Assembly (NCBI RefSeq): GCF_042477335.2
Contig: NC_091264.1
Coordinates: 36,566,886 to 36,630,885 of the forward strand
Origin: Ovis canadensis
Lineage: Eukaryota; Chordata; Mammalia; Artiodactyla; Bovidae
DNA: 64,000 bases
Direction: 5' to 3'
Part shown: piece after piece, positions 21,594 through 34,439 of the stretch
Numbering within the stretch: position 1 is the stretch's first letter
How the letters are laid out: the number at the start of each line of letters is the position of its first letter
Notes under the pieces: model-generated
Databases searched by the model: none
Told to the model about the DNA's origin: nothing
What the model saw: only the letters and a program-made list of their open reading frames with translations
Program-made: the position numbers and the translations under genes

Positions 21594-23219
21594 TTGTGTT
21601 TAAACATGAAGGATAATTTGAATTGTGTGTTTGGGATAAAAATGATCATTTCTGCTCTTTCACGCTTTGGTACTATAAACAAAATTCTATTGTTTTATAT
21701 AATCATAAACAAAATTATATTGTTTTGGAGTTATAAACTAAATTATTTTTTTATAAAGGAAGTCAATATAACTAAGTCTATGAACAAAGCTAGAGGAGGT
21801 GATGTAATTCCAGTTGAGCTATTTCAAACCCTGAAAGATGATGCTGTGAAAGTGCTGCACTCAATATGCCAGCAAAGTTGGAAAACTCAGCAGTGGCCAC
21901 AGGACTGGAAATGGTCAGTTTTCATTCCAATCCCAAAGAAAGGCAATGCCAAACAATACTCAAACTACCGCACAATTGCCTGCATCTCATATGCTAGTAA
22001 AGTAATGCTCAAAATTCTCCAAGCCAGGCTTCAGCAATATATGAACCATGAACTTCCTGATGTTCAAGCTGGTTTTAGAAAAGGCAGAGGAACCAGAGAT
22101 CAAATTGCCAACATCCACTGGATCATGGAAAAAGCAAGAGAGTTCCAGAAAAACATCTATTTCTGCTTCATTGACTATGCCAAAGCCTTTGACTGTGTGG
22201 ATCACAATAAACTGTGGAAAATTCTTCAACAGATGGCAATACCAGACCACCTGACCTGCCTCTTGAGAAACCTCTATGCAGGTCAGGAAGCAGCAGTTAG
22301 AACTGGATGTGGAACAACAGACTGGTTCCAAATAGGAAAAGGGTGTATATTGTCACCCTGCTTATTTAACTTCTATGCAGAGTACATCATGAGAAACACT
22401 GGGCTGGAAGAAGCACAAGCTGGAATCAAGATTGGCGGGAGAAATATCAATAACCTCAGATATACAGATGACACCACCCTTATGGCAGAAGGTGAAGAGG
22501 AACTCAAAAGCCTCTTGATGAAAGTGAAAGAGGAGAGTGAAAAAGTTGGCTTAAAGCTCAACATTCAGAAAATGAAGATCATGGCATCTGGTCCCATCAC
22601 TTCATGGGAAATAGATGGGGAAACAGTGGAAACAGTGTCAGACTTTATTTTGGGGGGCTCCAAAATCACTGCAGATGGTGACTGCAGCAATGAAATTAAA
22701 AGATGCTTACTCCTTGGAAGAAAAGTTATGACCAACCTAGATAGCATATTGAAAAGCAGAGACATTACTTTGCTGACTAAGGTCCATCTAGTCAAGGCTA
22801 TGGTTTTTCCAGTGGTCATGTATGGATGTGAGAGTTGGACTGTGAAGAAGGCTGAGTGCCGAAGAATTGATGCTTTTGAACTGTGGTGTTGGAGAAGACT
22901 CTTGAGAGTCCCTTGGACTGCAAGGAGAACCAACCAGGAGATCAGCCCTGGGATTTCTTTGGAAGGAATGATGGTAAAGCTGAAACTCCAGTACTTTGGC
23001 CACCTCATGCGAAGAGTTGATTCATTGGGAAAGACTCTGATGCTGGGAGGGATTGGGGGCAGGAGGAGAAGGGGACAACAGAGGATGAGATGGCTGGATG
23101 GCATCACTGACTCGATGGACGTGAGACTGGGTGAACTCCGGGAGTTGGTGATGGACAGGGAGGCCTGGCGTGCTGCGATTCATGGGGTCGCAAAGAGTCG
23201 AACACGACTGAGTGACTGA
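21594..23219 (+). pseudogene. BovB reverse-transcriptase ORF, open but mutated
   Basis: A frame of 541 codons with no stop. Codons 1 to about 55 come from AT-rich flanking DNA; the BovB protein begins near '[15 protein letters not shown]' and runs to its normal end '..[11 protein letters not shown]'. The palm motif A region '[19 protein letters not shown]' is kept. The catalytic motif C reads YTDD (codons 290-293) where the two other RT-bearing copies in this window read YADD. The stretch after GKG (codons 248-250) lacks four residues, VRQG, that precede CILSP in the copy at 41.7 kb. A second gap removes about four residues near '[10 protein letters not shown]'. The endonuclease domain is absent. 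These changes make activity very unlikely; the frame is probably open by chance and relative youth. Confidence 0.9.
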
Positions 23220-23235
23220 GCTGAACTGACTGATG
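21758..23235 (+). mobile_element. BovB (RTE) LINE, 5'-truncated, sense
   Basis: The 3' 1.5 kb of a BovB element. It starts near 'gaagtcaatataactaag', just before the reverse-transcriptase domain, and ends with 'gagtgactgagctgaactgactgatg', a short form of the pentamer tail. The endonuclease half is missing. No convincing TSD was found. Confidence 0.95.
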
Positions 23236-26070
23236 ATGTGTAGGGAAAAGCAAGCCATGGAGAATTAATAAAATTAGGTGTATCATCATGAATTAGGTGT
23301 GATTTACTGAACTGATCTCAAATTAACCTCATAGGTAAGGCCATGATCTAGAACAAATGTTACTGACCTTATTCCTCTAGCAGAACATACAGTAGAGTTC
23401 TTAAACCATTTCAGCGTTAGTTTCACTCTCAGTGGATCATACATACAAAAGTGACTTCAGGAACCTCTAAACATATTATTAACCAGAATAGTGCTCCCTG
23501 AGATTGCATGCAATGCCTATGGGGGTGTATTCTAAGAATCTTAACCAAAATACTTTCAAGAAACTTGGATATCCCTTTAAGGTGCTACCTACAGCTTTTA
23601 ACGGAGAAAAGAAAAAGTATAATTGAGGAAGGTATAGCTCAAAATGGAATAATAGAAGTTTTTTGATTAGAACTACTATGTTTTTCTTTCTTTGGTAATG
23701 CTTAGCTTTGAAAACAAAGATCATGTTTCACATTCAGAAATTATAGTATCTTATATCAATAAGAAAGTAGAATAAACCTTATGTTTCTTTCTTTAGATTT
23801 GCTTAGTTTTATCTGTCTAGATTATTCTCAGATTATTCCTTTGAACTATAATTTTGCAAATGTCTCAAGGGCAAGTTAAACTCATTATTTATGGTACTTG
23901 CTACATAGTGGAAACATTTACCTACATGGATACAGTCTTCACACCAGATTAAGCTAGTGTGTTATTTACTATTTCACTTGTCCATGCATTCAGTTCTCCA
24001 TTTGGGGTGAAATATGCAATCTGTATTTTAAGCTTCTGTTCTCTGTTCTTCATAGTTTTCATCTACTGTCTAATTCTTTTAGTTTAATTTTTCAATTGCT
24101 CTGCTTTCAGGGAAAGTCCCTCTAGTATAGACTCTGTATAAGTGATTGCCCCACCCCTTTATAGTAGCAGTTATGCTCTTCATTTTTAATTCTTTAGTTA
24201 GACTCTTAAGTGACTCAGATTTCTTTATCTTTCTCATCCAAGTTTATTTTTGTATTTCTGCTTACATGTTTTATTATGTTGTGTTTTAATTTTATAATGT
24301 ATCTGATTTCTTTAGATTTATAGAACTAACATGAAGTTAAATCAGTCCAAGCTTTGATTTTCTTGTGTTTCTAGATATTTTAAAAATGTGTTTTAATTTT
24401 TTATGTTGCAGAATCTTTTTAAGGATCTGATACTCTTTTATTTCCTGTTTAATTTTTTTAGTCTTTTGAGATTATGATATTCTTGGTATTATGAAGGTAT
24501 AATCTTGGTGTTATGATGTTCAGGCTTTAGATTTTCTTGGGTTCCCTTAATATTTACTTAAATAAACCATAACTATTCTGCTAGAAATTAAACCTGTCTG
24601 TTGAAGATTGTAAGTTTACTAGCCCAGTGATTCAACATCCTGAAAGATTTACAAGGGGCCTGGTGCCATGATGACTAGAGATATATTTGAGTCTATATAT
24701 TTTTTCAGGTTTTGTAAAAGTATCATCCTGAGTCCAATATTTCATATTCACTTTACCTTTTGGCCTAGTCTCCATCCCAGTGTGTGATGCGACCTGCTCA
24801 GTGCTGAAGCTATGGGTTTATGATAGAACTCTGCTGCTCCACCAGGGAGAACAGACTCAAGATCCAAACCCTACTTCTGCATTTGGAGTACTCATAATTT
24901 TTCTTTAGGATCCCAGTACAGCTCCTTTCCAATGCTATTGATTTATAGTGAAGAGCTATTAGTGTGTTTCCTACCAATTTGGGTGTGTCTCCCCAGCAGA
25001 TTATGAGTTTCTAAAGAGCATAAATCTAGTGCTTTTCTTCCTGGAATACTTATCTGCTAGCATATTGACTGACATAGAGAGTCACAGAAAAAAAAAATGT
25101 TGGCAAATTTCTATTAAATACTGAATGCTGAATGAAATACATCTTCATGGTAGACTTTAGAATATAATGATGAAACATTCCTTAGTAGCATTAAAACTAA
25201 GAACAAGTAATACAAGCAAGCCAGTTGATGATGATGATTTTTTCCATTTCTTGTTTCATTCTTTCTTTTTTGTTTACTTTGTTTTATTTCTCTTAGGTAG
25301 TATAGTCCACTGCATTATTGCTGAAATTAATAGGACTGAAACTAATTGAATATATTAAATTGCACCAAGTGAATTTTTTAGAAGGTAGCTTATAGATCCC
25401 TAACCTTTAATAGTCATAAATAGCCAGGACTTGATATAAATTCTTTATTCATTGATCCTTTATTGATCCTTAATATGTAGTTGCTAACACTCAGATAAAA
25501 ATGTGTTACTGCTTTTAAAATATTATTGTAATGCCATATAAGTTGAAAGCCAGAATTGGAGCAAAACAGTTCAGTTAACTGGACACCGGTTCAGGATGGT
25601 TTGTTATAATACACCTGGCATAAAAAAGAGGATGAAAAGAAAACATTCATGCTAGACTTGAATAGAGAATAGGTTATGAATAAACTGATGACTGCCTGTA
25701 GTTTTCTCAAAATCAACTTAGCTGAAACTATACATTTATATTTTCTTAACTTTATAAGCTAAATAGTATCATTTTCAGAGTATATATGGAGAGATTCACC
25801 ATTTAAACACTATTGAATGCATAAAATTTTTAATTATAATTTTATGCTCCAAAATAGCTATTTTAATACCAGTGTAAAAGGGAGTGTTTTCAAACTATCT
25901 TCCTTATATTCCTCTTTAATGATAGTTTGTTTCTATGAGTTTAATTAAATTGACTATACAAAATTGCTATCTTGTAAACAAAATAATCAAATATTGGCAA
26001 TTCTATACCACTTAAACTAAATATATTTTATAGTCTAAACTTTTATAAGTAGCTATATGTAACTGCTTCC
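23236..26070. other. Unassigned AT-rich DNA, 2.8 kb
   Basis: One of the most repeat-poor parts of the window. No supported exon, RNA gene or recognised repeat. Short frames at 23479-23724 and 25167-25349 are AT-driven with no domain. A 10 bp direct repeat (aattaggtgt) lies just after the BovB end. Confidence 0.45.
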
Positions 26071-26250
26071 CATAAAAATTGAGAAAATCTTAAATTGTGT
26101 TTTGTTCATGTTTGGGAAGTCCTATTAAAAAAAGAGAGAGAGAGAGAAACAATCCTAAATTGTATTTTGGTCATATTCAGGAAGTCCCATTTTTAAAAAA
26201 GTTGAGAAACGATACTAAATTGTATTTTGTTCATGTCCTTGGGAGGTACA
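26071..26250. repeat. Local imperfect direct repeat, three units
   Basis: Three units of about 50-67 bp share 'taaattgtNttttgNtcatgt' followed by 'gggaagtcc' or a variant: near 26071-26134, 26135-26201 and 26202-26250. A (GA)n run lies between units 1 and 2. Not a family I know; probably a local tandem duplication. Confidence 0.75.
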
Positions 26251-26439
26251 ACCTGATGAACTTGATTAATATTTGAAGGATTAAAGATGACTTGGCCTTG
26301 ACTTAGAGATTTAGATAACACTCTATACCACTTGCAAACAACTTTCAAGAGTAAGTTACTAATGCTTCAGGGAATAATCTTATATTTATCACCTAAAAAA
26401 ATTTTTTTCTTAATGAAAGGTAATATTTGTTTTTCTTTA

Positions 26440-26682
26440 ATCTAAGACCTGGCTGCTGCTGCTATGTAGTTGCTAAGTCGTGTCTGACTCTTTATGACCC
26501 CATGGACTGTACTAGCTAGCCCACCATGTTCCTCTGCCCATGGAATTCTCCAGGCAAGAATATTGTAGTGGGTTGCCATTTCTTTCTCCAGGGGATCGTC
26601 TCAAGTCAGGGATTGAACCCATGTCTCCTGCATTGCAGGCAAATTCTTTACCATTGAACCACCTGGGAAGTATCTAAGATCT
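26440..26682 (-). repeat. Bov-tA SINE with TSD
   Basis: Reverse copy, body 26451-26671, with a TSD of 11 bp and one mismatch: 26440-26450 (atctaagacct) and 26672-26682 (atctaagatct). Its left end is (GCT)4, the complement of the AGC-type tail. It carries a small insertion 'actagctag' in the BovA core. Confidence 0.94.
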
Positions 26683-28099
26683 AGAAATGCATATTATTTT
26701 TATCTAATTTTTCTGTATATTGCAACAAAGCATCATGTTCTTTAAGTACACAATGCTGTGAAATGAGGTTACAGTTCTAATCTGGGGCTGATTTTTTTTT
26801 TTAAAATCTCTCACCATTACTACCATATATGCCCAAGTCTATCTTCTTCGCTGAGTTGGGAGACAGTGGTGGTTTCCCTGGGGTGTGTTTTGAGCACTTA
26901 ATACCTGGTAGAAGACAGAATTTAATTACATCTGAGTCATAGAAATATTCGTTGGAAATGTTAAGAACCTAGAAGTATAAGTCACCAAATAGGAGTTCAT
27001 ACTTAACATTAGACCACTTGAATGAACTGCGAAGGTCTAGGGATATTTAATGAAAAGAATGATAAGAGAGAAACAGCAGAAAGAAGAGGTTTTCCCCCAA
27101 ATTAATAAGTGTTTGTAACAAAGTTGATCAAGGCAGCAAGTTAAGAAAACATATTTTTGCAGGAACAGAGAGCAACTGTTTATTAATGGAGAGTCATATA
27201 CAATGTATAATTGAGGAATGCTAAATTTCCAACTGATACTCTGATGTGGGGGAAGAATTCAACACAGATTTTGATACCGTGAGATGTGCTAGAGAATTAA
27301 AGGCACAGATAACCTGAATGATTACCCAAATATCACACAGTCAACAAAATCTGTTAGATGGAAATGTATCTCTGGAATATTCCAGTCTGGAGCTTTTTCT
27401 AAAAAGAAAACAATAACTTTTCCCCTAAAGCATTTTGCTAGAAGTTCAGATGTTGATAGAGTTTTAAGACTCCATACATGACCTATGACACCAGATTGCC
27501 GACCTCCTGGGATGAGGTTTCTGATTTTGATCAAAGCATACAGAAAGCTGAATTTCATGGTCTATTTGTAACATGCCTGGAAATACTGGGGAGTCACTAT
27601 AGTTCACTGTACCTGTAGCTTTGAGACCCTATCTATTATTGCCACAGCTTCTATTCAAGTCTACTGTTCTCTGATCTTGTCTGTAGACAGTCAAGTCCTG
27701 GACTGGAGTCTGATCAAAGCAGTATTTGAAGAAAGAGCTGTTTGACCTGAGTGACAATGACAGCAGATGACAGGCCATCTCAGGTATGCTTTTCAGATTC
27801 ACTAATCCGCAGTGATGTAGGTTCACATAAATATTATAACAACTAGGGGAAACATAACTATGTTGTAAAAACTAGAATCTAAAAAAAAAATTGCATACAG
27901 ACAATTGAACTGGTACATAATGGTCTATCTTTAATTAAGTGGAATGCTTTCAGTTGATTCTGCTTGTCTCTAAAACTTTGCCTTCTCCTCTGAATGAAAC
28001 CAGGATGTGTGGAGATATGAAATGAGTGAATGTGTCATTCTTGATAAAGATGAAAACACTTAGACAAGGAGGGAGGAACCCCTGTTCCAGACTCAGTTT
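26683..28099. other. Unassigned DNA, 1.4 kb
   Basis: No supported gene. Reverse frames of 78 and 65 codons (27322-27558 and 27629-27826) have no recognised domain and no neighbouring exon-like structure. Confidence 0.4.
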
Positions 28100-28573
28100 T
28101 ATATGCAGAAACAAAGGTGAACCCCAAGATTTTTACCTATGATGTACACTGTTTGTATAATCCTCTCCCTTTGAGAAGGGTGGGCCTGGCCTAATCAGGC
28201 AAACCCTTTCAAAAGAGCATGTGGAGGTCAGAGGTAGCAAAAATCAATAAATCACCATGTTGTGGAGAGAGCCACATGTTTAGGAATGACAGTTGATCTC
28301 TAGGAGAAAATAATGGCCCCTGGTTGACAATCAGCAAGAAAATACTGATCAAGTTCTACAGATAGAAGAAATTCAATTCTACCAATAATCTGTAAGCTTA
28401 GAAGAAGCCCCAAGTCTCAGATGAGATTGTATCCTGTCCTACTGGATTCCAGCCTGAGCAGAAAACTCAATCATGTTGTGCCCAGACTTCTGATCTATAG
28501 AATAAATGAATAAAGTTGTAAGCATCAAATATTGATCATTTGTTACACAGCTACAGAGAACTAATAACCTAGT
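28100..28573 (+). repeat. MLT1-type (ERVL-MaLR) LTR remnant
   Basis: The order fits the MLT1 LTR group: 'tgtataatcctctccctttgag', then 'accatgttgtggagagagccacatg', then 'agaagaaattcaattctaccaataatctgtaagc', then 'tgtgcccagacttctgatctatagaa' with an AATAAA-like signal, then 'tttgttacacagctacagagaactaataac'. Old, non-coding and without internal viral genes. The start is approximate. Confidence 0.7.
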
Positions 28574-28702
28574 ATCACTATTAATTAATGGAGTGACCTT
28601 GATCAAGATCTTTTCCTTTCTCTGTGTCTCAGTTTTTTTACTTACATCTTAAAGTTTAAGACTATATCTGCTCTATATTTTAAAAATTCTATGAAATGAA
28701 GC
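28574..28702 (+). repeat. MIR fragment
   Basis: 'gagtgaccttgatcaagatcttttcctttctctgtgtctcag' matches the sense MIR core (tgtgaccttgggcaagttacttaacctctctgtgcctcag). It immediately follows the MLT1 LTR. Confidence 0.65.
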
Positions 28703-30588
28703 TACTTATTCATTATAAGCCTGAAACCTGGGGAGAAAATAGAGAACTCGGGAGTCTACCAGGAGTAAATTCATTACTCTGTTCTTATTGACATTTTATT
28801 ATATCCAAATGAGCTACAAAGGGCAAAATAGACAGTGGCTCTAGTCCCTCTTTTGAATAGTTAGTTGTACCATGAAAGGCTAATAACAAGACAGGAATGA
28901 ACATATACTTTAGTATATTTGACTCCTGTGAGTAGCCTGTTTGCTTCATACTTGTGCATTGAAATTCCAGGAAACCATTCCATCAAAAAGGGGCAAAGAA
29001 AGTGTTTACATTTTGATCCATTAAAATTTCATTTTACCATCAGGTGTACTTTTGGGATGTATTTCTTTATTGGACACACATTCCATTTTTTTTAACATTG
29101 GGTTAATAGTTCTTTTAAAAAGTAGACATGTTCATTCAGTGTATTTTCAGTATAAAATATAATGAATGTTTAGGCAAAAATTAGGATTTTTAGTCACCTT
29201 TCTGATGTAAAAGATTCACTAAATGTGTAAGTCATGTTATCTCACATACAATAAAACAACAACCACAAAAGGAAAATTTGTATCCAAAAAATTATATTTG
29301 AAAATCTCATAAAAGGTCTAAATTTATTCCTGTGATAGCAGAGAATTGAATTGTCCCACTGACAGAACAGATGAAGTCGCTGAAAAAGTCTTTCTAGGAT
29401 CAAGAAAGAAAGACTAGCAATAGAGTAAATATGAAATTTGGTAATTGCTGTTTTCCCCTGAAATACGTGTGACCCAGACCTGTTGTGATACATCAAGAAA
29501 AAATGTTTACTCTGCCAGTGTAAAATTAACTACATGTTACCCATAAGAACATACCATTGGGTTTATAGCAGTTACTTGATAAAAATTTCTCCAAAAAATA
29601 ATGATGGACAAACGGGTATAATGAAAACCGCTGTGAACAGTTATTTGACTTTGGATACAGTAATACTTATTTTAGCCTTCATTTTCTAGAATATGGTCTG
29701 AATCCTAGTTGCATTAATGAGAAAATATCTTGATTGATACACAGAAAACATGTGATAATTGCTATTAATTAATAAGGGAATAATAGATAAAAAATGACAA
29801 TTGACTTTCTTGCTCCTATGTCCATTCAATTAGTGTCCATTTAATAAATCCACTTCATGTGATACATTCTTGGAAGGTACATAATTAAGATATATTTTGT
29901 CCCATGTGCATGCATATAGTATAAGTAGGGACAGGGTTATTGGGATGACCTACGTAGCTTTATGCATTAAGCAAATTTATTTTGATACAAAACAATAGAA
30001 ATCCCCTCTGGCTATGTTTTATGCATTAAATTGAGGAGAAGGAAAGAAAACTATGTACAAAACAGCATAAGAACCAGAAGGAAGAGAGATTTGATAATTT
30101 GGAATAACTTGGAATTCAAGGAAATTGTTTCAAGGTCAAAATAACCAACTTCTTTAAAGATAAACAGGAGACTGAGAAAGGTCAATAGTTTAGAAGAAGA
30201 AAAAAGAAAAAAAAAAAAAACTCTAAAAACTGAGGCCATACTGTTCTCCTGCATCAGTTACAGTCAACTGAAAACTGAGTCCAGAGTAGAAGTTCAGCCT
30301 GGAAATGGATGGTTGAAAATGGCATGTGAGACAAACAAGTTGTTATACCTTCCCCTGCCAGATGTGGAAACCATGAAAACATTTGACATCAGAGACACCA
30401 GAAAGTAAGAAATTATGTATAATAGAGAAAAGAAACAATAAGAATCATGACATATTTTTGTGAACGGTATAAAAACAGGATTTTTGGATAACTTATATTG
30501 GCTGTTGGTAGAATGAAGTGAAATGAGGCAAAGCAAAGGCAGCAACAGCACCTAACACAGAAAACTCATTCAATAAAGGGTAACTGAG
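28703..30588. other. Unassigned AT-rich DNA, 1.9 kb
   Basis: No gene or confident repeat. Reverse frames at 29242-29496, 30051-30254 and 30294-30551 are hydrophobic and AT-driven without a known domain. A poly-A run lies at about 30203-30220. Confidence 0.4.
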
Positions 30589-30948
30589 AGTGCTGGAGAA
30601 GATGCTTGAGAGTCCCTTGGACTGCAAGGAGATCCAACTAGTCCATCCTAAAGGAGATCAGTCCGGAGTGTTCATTGGAAGGACTGATGTTGAAGCTGAA
30701 ACTCTTTGAAACACTTTGGCCACCTGATGTGAAGAACTGACTCATTTGAAAAGACCCTGATGCTGGGAAAGATTGAGAGCAGGAGGAGAAGGGGACGACA
30801 GAGGATGAGATGGTTGGATGGCATCACCAACTCAATGGACATGAGTTTGGGTAGACTCTGGGAATTGGTAACGGACAGGGAAGCCTGGCGTGCTTCAGTC
30901 CATGGGGTCGCAAAGAGTTGGACATGACTGAGCGACTGAACTGAACTG
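30589..30948 (+). mobile_element. BovB 3' end fragment, sense
   Basis: Only the last 360 bp or so, from 'gtgctggagaagatgcttgagag' to 'gagcgactgaactgaactgag'. It covers the '[15 protein letters not shown]' to 'HGVAKSRT' part of the protein, but without a continuous frame. The flanks 'gggtaac' and 'gggtaca' might be the remains of a TSD. Confidence 0.93.
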
Positions 30949-33242
30949 AGGGTACAGCTCTTAGTTTATATTCTTCATCTGATCCTTTAGTACTTAAATC
31001 CTCATGTCTCACATAATTTTTTACCATGTTTTCTGCATTCCATGAGTGGTAACCAGAGTGAACCAAAAAAGTTTACTCACACGCTTACACAAACACACAG
31101 TAATCCCTCACCATTAATATAAATTCACCCACAGATTTTCATTAAAACATTCTCAAGCCTGAAAACAAAAATTGAACTTACAACCCACTGCAAGATAGGG
31201 TGGGCTTAGCAAGTGAGATGGCAACAGCAAAAACCTAATGTGGTGAGTCCATATGAATCTTTATTTTAACTAGATATTCCATTTCATACCTCACCCCCCA
31301 AATCAGTTCTCTTAACGTTTTCCAGAAATCCCAAGAATCCTGGCAAAAGGTGAAAACATAAATAATCTGGCTCACTAAAGTCTAAAACCAGTGAGCAAAA
31401 CAACAAAAAAGTCTCAATTTAAAGCATGTTTAAAATTGACAGAACTTTGATTTTTCAGTCTCCTGAAATCTGACTGCTCATCTGTGAGGATATTTTCCCC
31501 ACATTGCACAGAATTCTGAAACATACTTTTATGTACATCATCTACAAGTTATAAAAAAAAAACAAACTATGATTAACATTGTAGGCAGAACTAACCTATA
31601 ATCAAAATCAAAACTGGTAATCATTTCAACACTAGTATACATCCAGCTGATTATCTTGACATGGATTTCCTGAAGAATGACTACATGTTCAAAGCTGAAT
31701 TCATCTCTTCTTTAAAAACACAGCTTTTCGTATTTATTTACAATTCTTCTAGTCAGCCAGTTCTAAATTGGGAGCATCTTCATTATTTCTCTTTTGCTCC
31801 CTACATCCAACCAGTTGCCAAACTGGATTATTCTGCATTTACAGTGTCTCTCCATTTATTCCACTTTTTCTCGTTTCTACTGATACAGTCTCTGATGCCT
31901 TTTGCTAGCATTGTTCAGTGAATTATGTAACATTGGAATGACAGCTATAAAAGTGAACTCCTTGATGGTAGGATGGAAATGTTCCTTATTTACCCTTTTA
32001 ATGAGAATTATGTGAATACTTACAACTATCAGATTTCATAGAACTAAACACTTAAGATCAATGCATTTATTATTTGTAAATTACACATAAATTATCTAAA
32101 ATTTCTAACGCATCTATCTAAATTTGGTTTTCTTTAGATTGTACTTTCCTACATGGGAATAAATGCAAACCAGAATCTTCAAATAACAACGATAAAAATG
32201 TTGAAATTACTTTGAATGTTGAAATGGTGAATTACTTTGCTTATGGATTGCTTCAACTGGGGTGTGAAATAGTGAAAAAAAGATTTAAAACCTAATTTGT
32301 ATTTGCAGACACAATTTCCTTAACATCTGATATACTCATTTCATTTTAATCATAAATAGATCATCAGATGCAAAGAGCTACAGTTTTTCATTCCTCTAGC
32401 TCACTATCTTTTTTTTTTTGTCTTTTGGAGATAACAGATTCTGTTGACTGATAGTGTTACCTCATAGAGGATGCAATAAAGTTAAGTAAACATTTACGAT
32501 TCTAAAGTTTATCCTATCCAGGATTTGCTATATTAAAAGCTACAAGCTCTGTAGCAAGCAGTTACTGATGGCTATAGATAACACATTACTTAGTTTACTG
32601 CTGCAATAAATCTGCTCCTAGTAAAACAAGGAATTTTTCTGGTCTATTATTTAGTTATCTTGTGAATATGATATACACAGAATTTGTTATTCAAATAGGA
32701 TTATTGTTTCCTGTATATGTACACTTGTTGGGTCTCTCTCAGAATATTTTCTCTGTGTATTAAATATGAGAAGGATCGCTCTGGAGTTGACATTGCTTTT
32801 GTATTTATGCTTTGTGATATAGTCATTTTTTTCTTCAAATTATTTATATTTTCAAGTCAAGGATGCTGTTCATTTCACTTGATACATGTTCTAAAGCTGG
32901 AACACGTTGACACAGGGACCTAAGATATGTGTTTGGGGTCAAATAACCAGTTTTCAGTTATAAACTTCGGTATAGAAAATTTATATGCACTTTTTCTTGC
33001 AATCTTTTTAAAACAGTGTCACTGTAGCTAAAGGTTTACTCTAAAATCAACCTTATTCTCTTTCAAGCCAGATTTACTGGTAGTTAGCTAAAATAGATTT
33101 GAATAACTCCAATTTGTAAGGTACCTTTGAACTGATATGACTTCTGTGGTTTCCCTAAAATGTAAACCATTAAGCTCAGACCTCAAGTTTTTATCTAAAA
33201 CAGACACTCTAGCTTTTTGCACATGGAGTTTGAATTTCTATG
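30949..33242. other. Unassigned AT-rich DNA, 2.3 kb
   Basis: No supported gene. A forward 86-codon frame at 31661-31921 has no domain. Poly-A runs lie at about 31552 and a poly-T at about 32409. 'gaactccttgatggtaggatgg' near 31956 might be an L2 trace. Confidence 0.4.
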
Positions 33243-33332
33243 GTCCAACTCTCACATCGTACATGACTACTGGAAAAACCATAGTTTTGACTAAACAGAC
33301 CTTTGTCAGCAAAGTGATGTTTCTGATTTTTA

Positions 33333-33442
33333 TTTTTTAACATAAATGTATTTATTTTAATTGGAGGCTAATTACTTTACAATATTGTATTGGTTTTGCC
33401 ATGCATCAACATGAATCCACCACAAGTGTACACGTGCCATAG
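33333..33442 (-). repeat. Ruminant L1 3' end inserted in BovB
   Basis: A T-rich start, then 'taattggaggctaattactttac' and 'ttggttttgccatgcatcaac', as in the tail at 8010-8142. It replaces about 20 bp of BovB (between 'tttctgatttt' and 'atagctttc'), so a small target deletion accompanied it. No TSD was seen. Confidence 0.85.
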
Positions 33443-33459
33443 CTTTCTTTCCAAGAAGT

Positions 33460-33668
33460 GTGCTATGCTGTGCCAAGTCACTTCAGTTGTGCCCAACTCT
33501 TTCAGACCCTATGGACCGTAGCTTAACTGGTTCCTCTGTCCATGGGATTCTCCAGACGAGAATCCTGGACTGGATGGCCATACCTTCTTCCAGGGCATCG
33601 TCCCAATGCAGGGATCAATCCCATGTCATTGGCAAGTGGGTTTGTTACCGCTAGCCCCACCTGGAAGC
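33460..33668 (-). repeat. Bov-tA SINE inserted in BovB
   Basis: Reverse copy from 'gctatgctgtgccaagtcac' to 'tagccccacctggaag'. BovB sequence continues on both sides. The flanks 'agaagtgt' and 'gcaagtgt' are a possible short TSD. Younger than the BovB copy it interrupts. Confidence 0.9.
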
Positions 33669-33857
33669 AAGTGTCTCCTAATTCCATGGCCACAGTTACC
33701 ATCCTCAGTGATTTGGACACAAGAAGAGAAAATCTGTCACTGACTCTATTTACCATGCTTCTTTCCCCTTCTATTTACCATGAAGTGATGGGACCAGATG
33801 CCATGATCTTATTTTTTGCTTAATGTTGAGTTTTAAGCCAGCTTTGTCATTCTTCTC

Positions 33858-34439
33858 TACAATAGATTTATTATGAATTCACTTGGTAGTTGCTCCAGGA
33901 TTTTTATATACAATATTACAAGTTGCTACAAATAGATTCTTTTATTCTAGTGATAACTTTCTTTAAGAATAAAATGTTATTGCATTTTTTTTGAGAAATT
34001 GGGTTGCCTATTAATATCAAAAACTGCTTTTATTTATGGTTTGAAAATAGATTCAGATGGGTAATTTAATTTTTTAAGCATTAATCCAGAAACAAATTAA
34101 AGCATTGTTCAGAGAAATATTACTCTTTCAAGAAAATTTTATTTTTGGAAACACATTTTGGGGAAAAGGATTTAAACTGTAATTATCAATATATTATCCA
34201 ATTCTTTATGTAGTTATCCGCAAAATAGCCTAAACCATGCCTGAAACCTTAGAGAAAATTCAGACTCACAGGAATAGAGAAAGTGTGTCTGTAGGAAAAT
34301 TCCCAAATAGTAGGTGAATTCAGAGAACTGACAAAGAGAGACCAGTAATATAAAATGTATAATTGGAAATACTGGATGGAAATTCACATTAATTTAGCTG
34401 GAAACAAAACCGTCCCATGCTATAAAAAATAATCAACAT
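33858..34439. other. Unassigned AT-rich DNA
   Basis: No gene or repeat is recognised. Confidence 0.4.

Larger units (their letters stand above)
33243..33857 (-). mobile_element. BovB fragment, antisense, split by two later insertions
   Basis: BovB pieces lie at 33243-33331 (gtccaactctcacatcgtac), 33443-33459 (gctttctttccaagaag) and about 33669-33857 (taattccatggccacag ... gttgagttttaagccagc). They follow each other in the same order as in the antisense copy at 37.6-37.87 kb. An L1 tail (33333-33440) and a Bov-tA (33460-33668) interrupt them. Strongly decayed. Confidence 0.85.

Noticed and set aside
26071..26250. CRISPR-like repeat array
   Set aside because: Only three imperfect units, no constant repeat with variable spacers, and a mammalian context.
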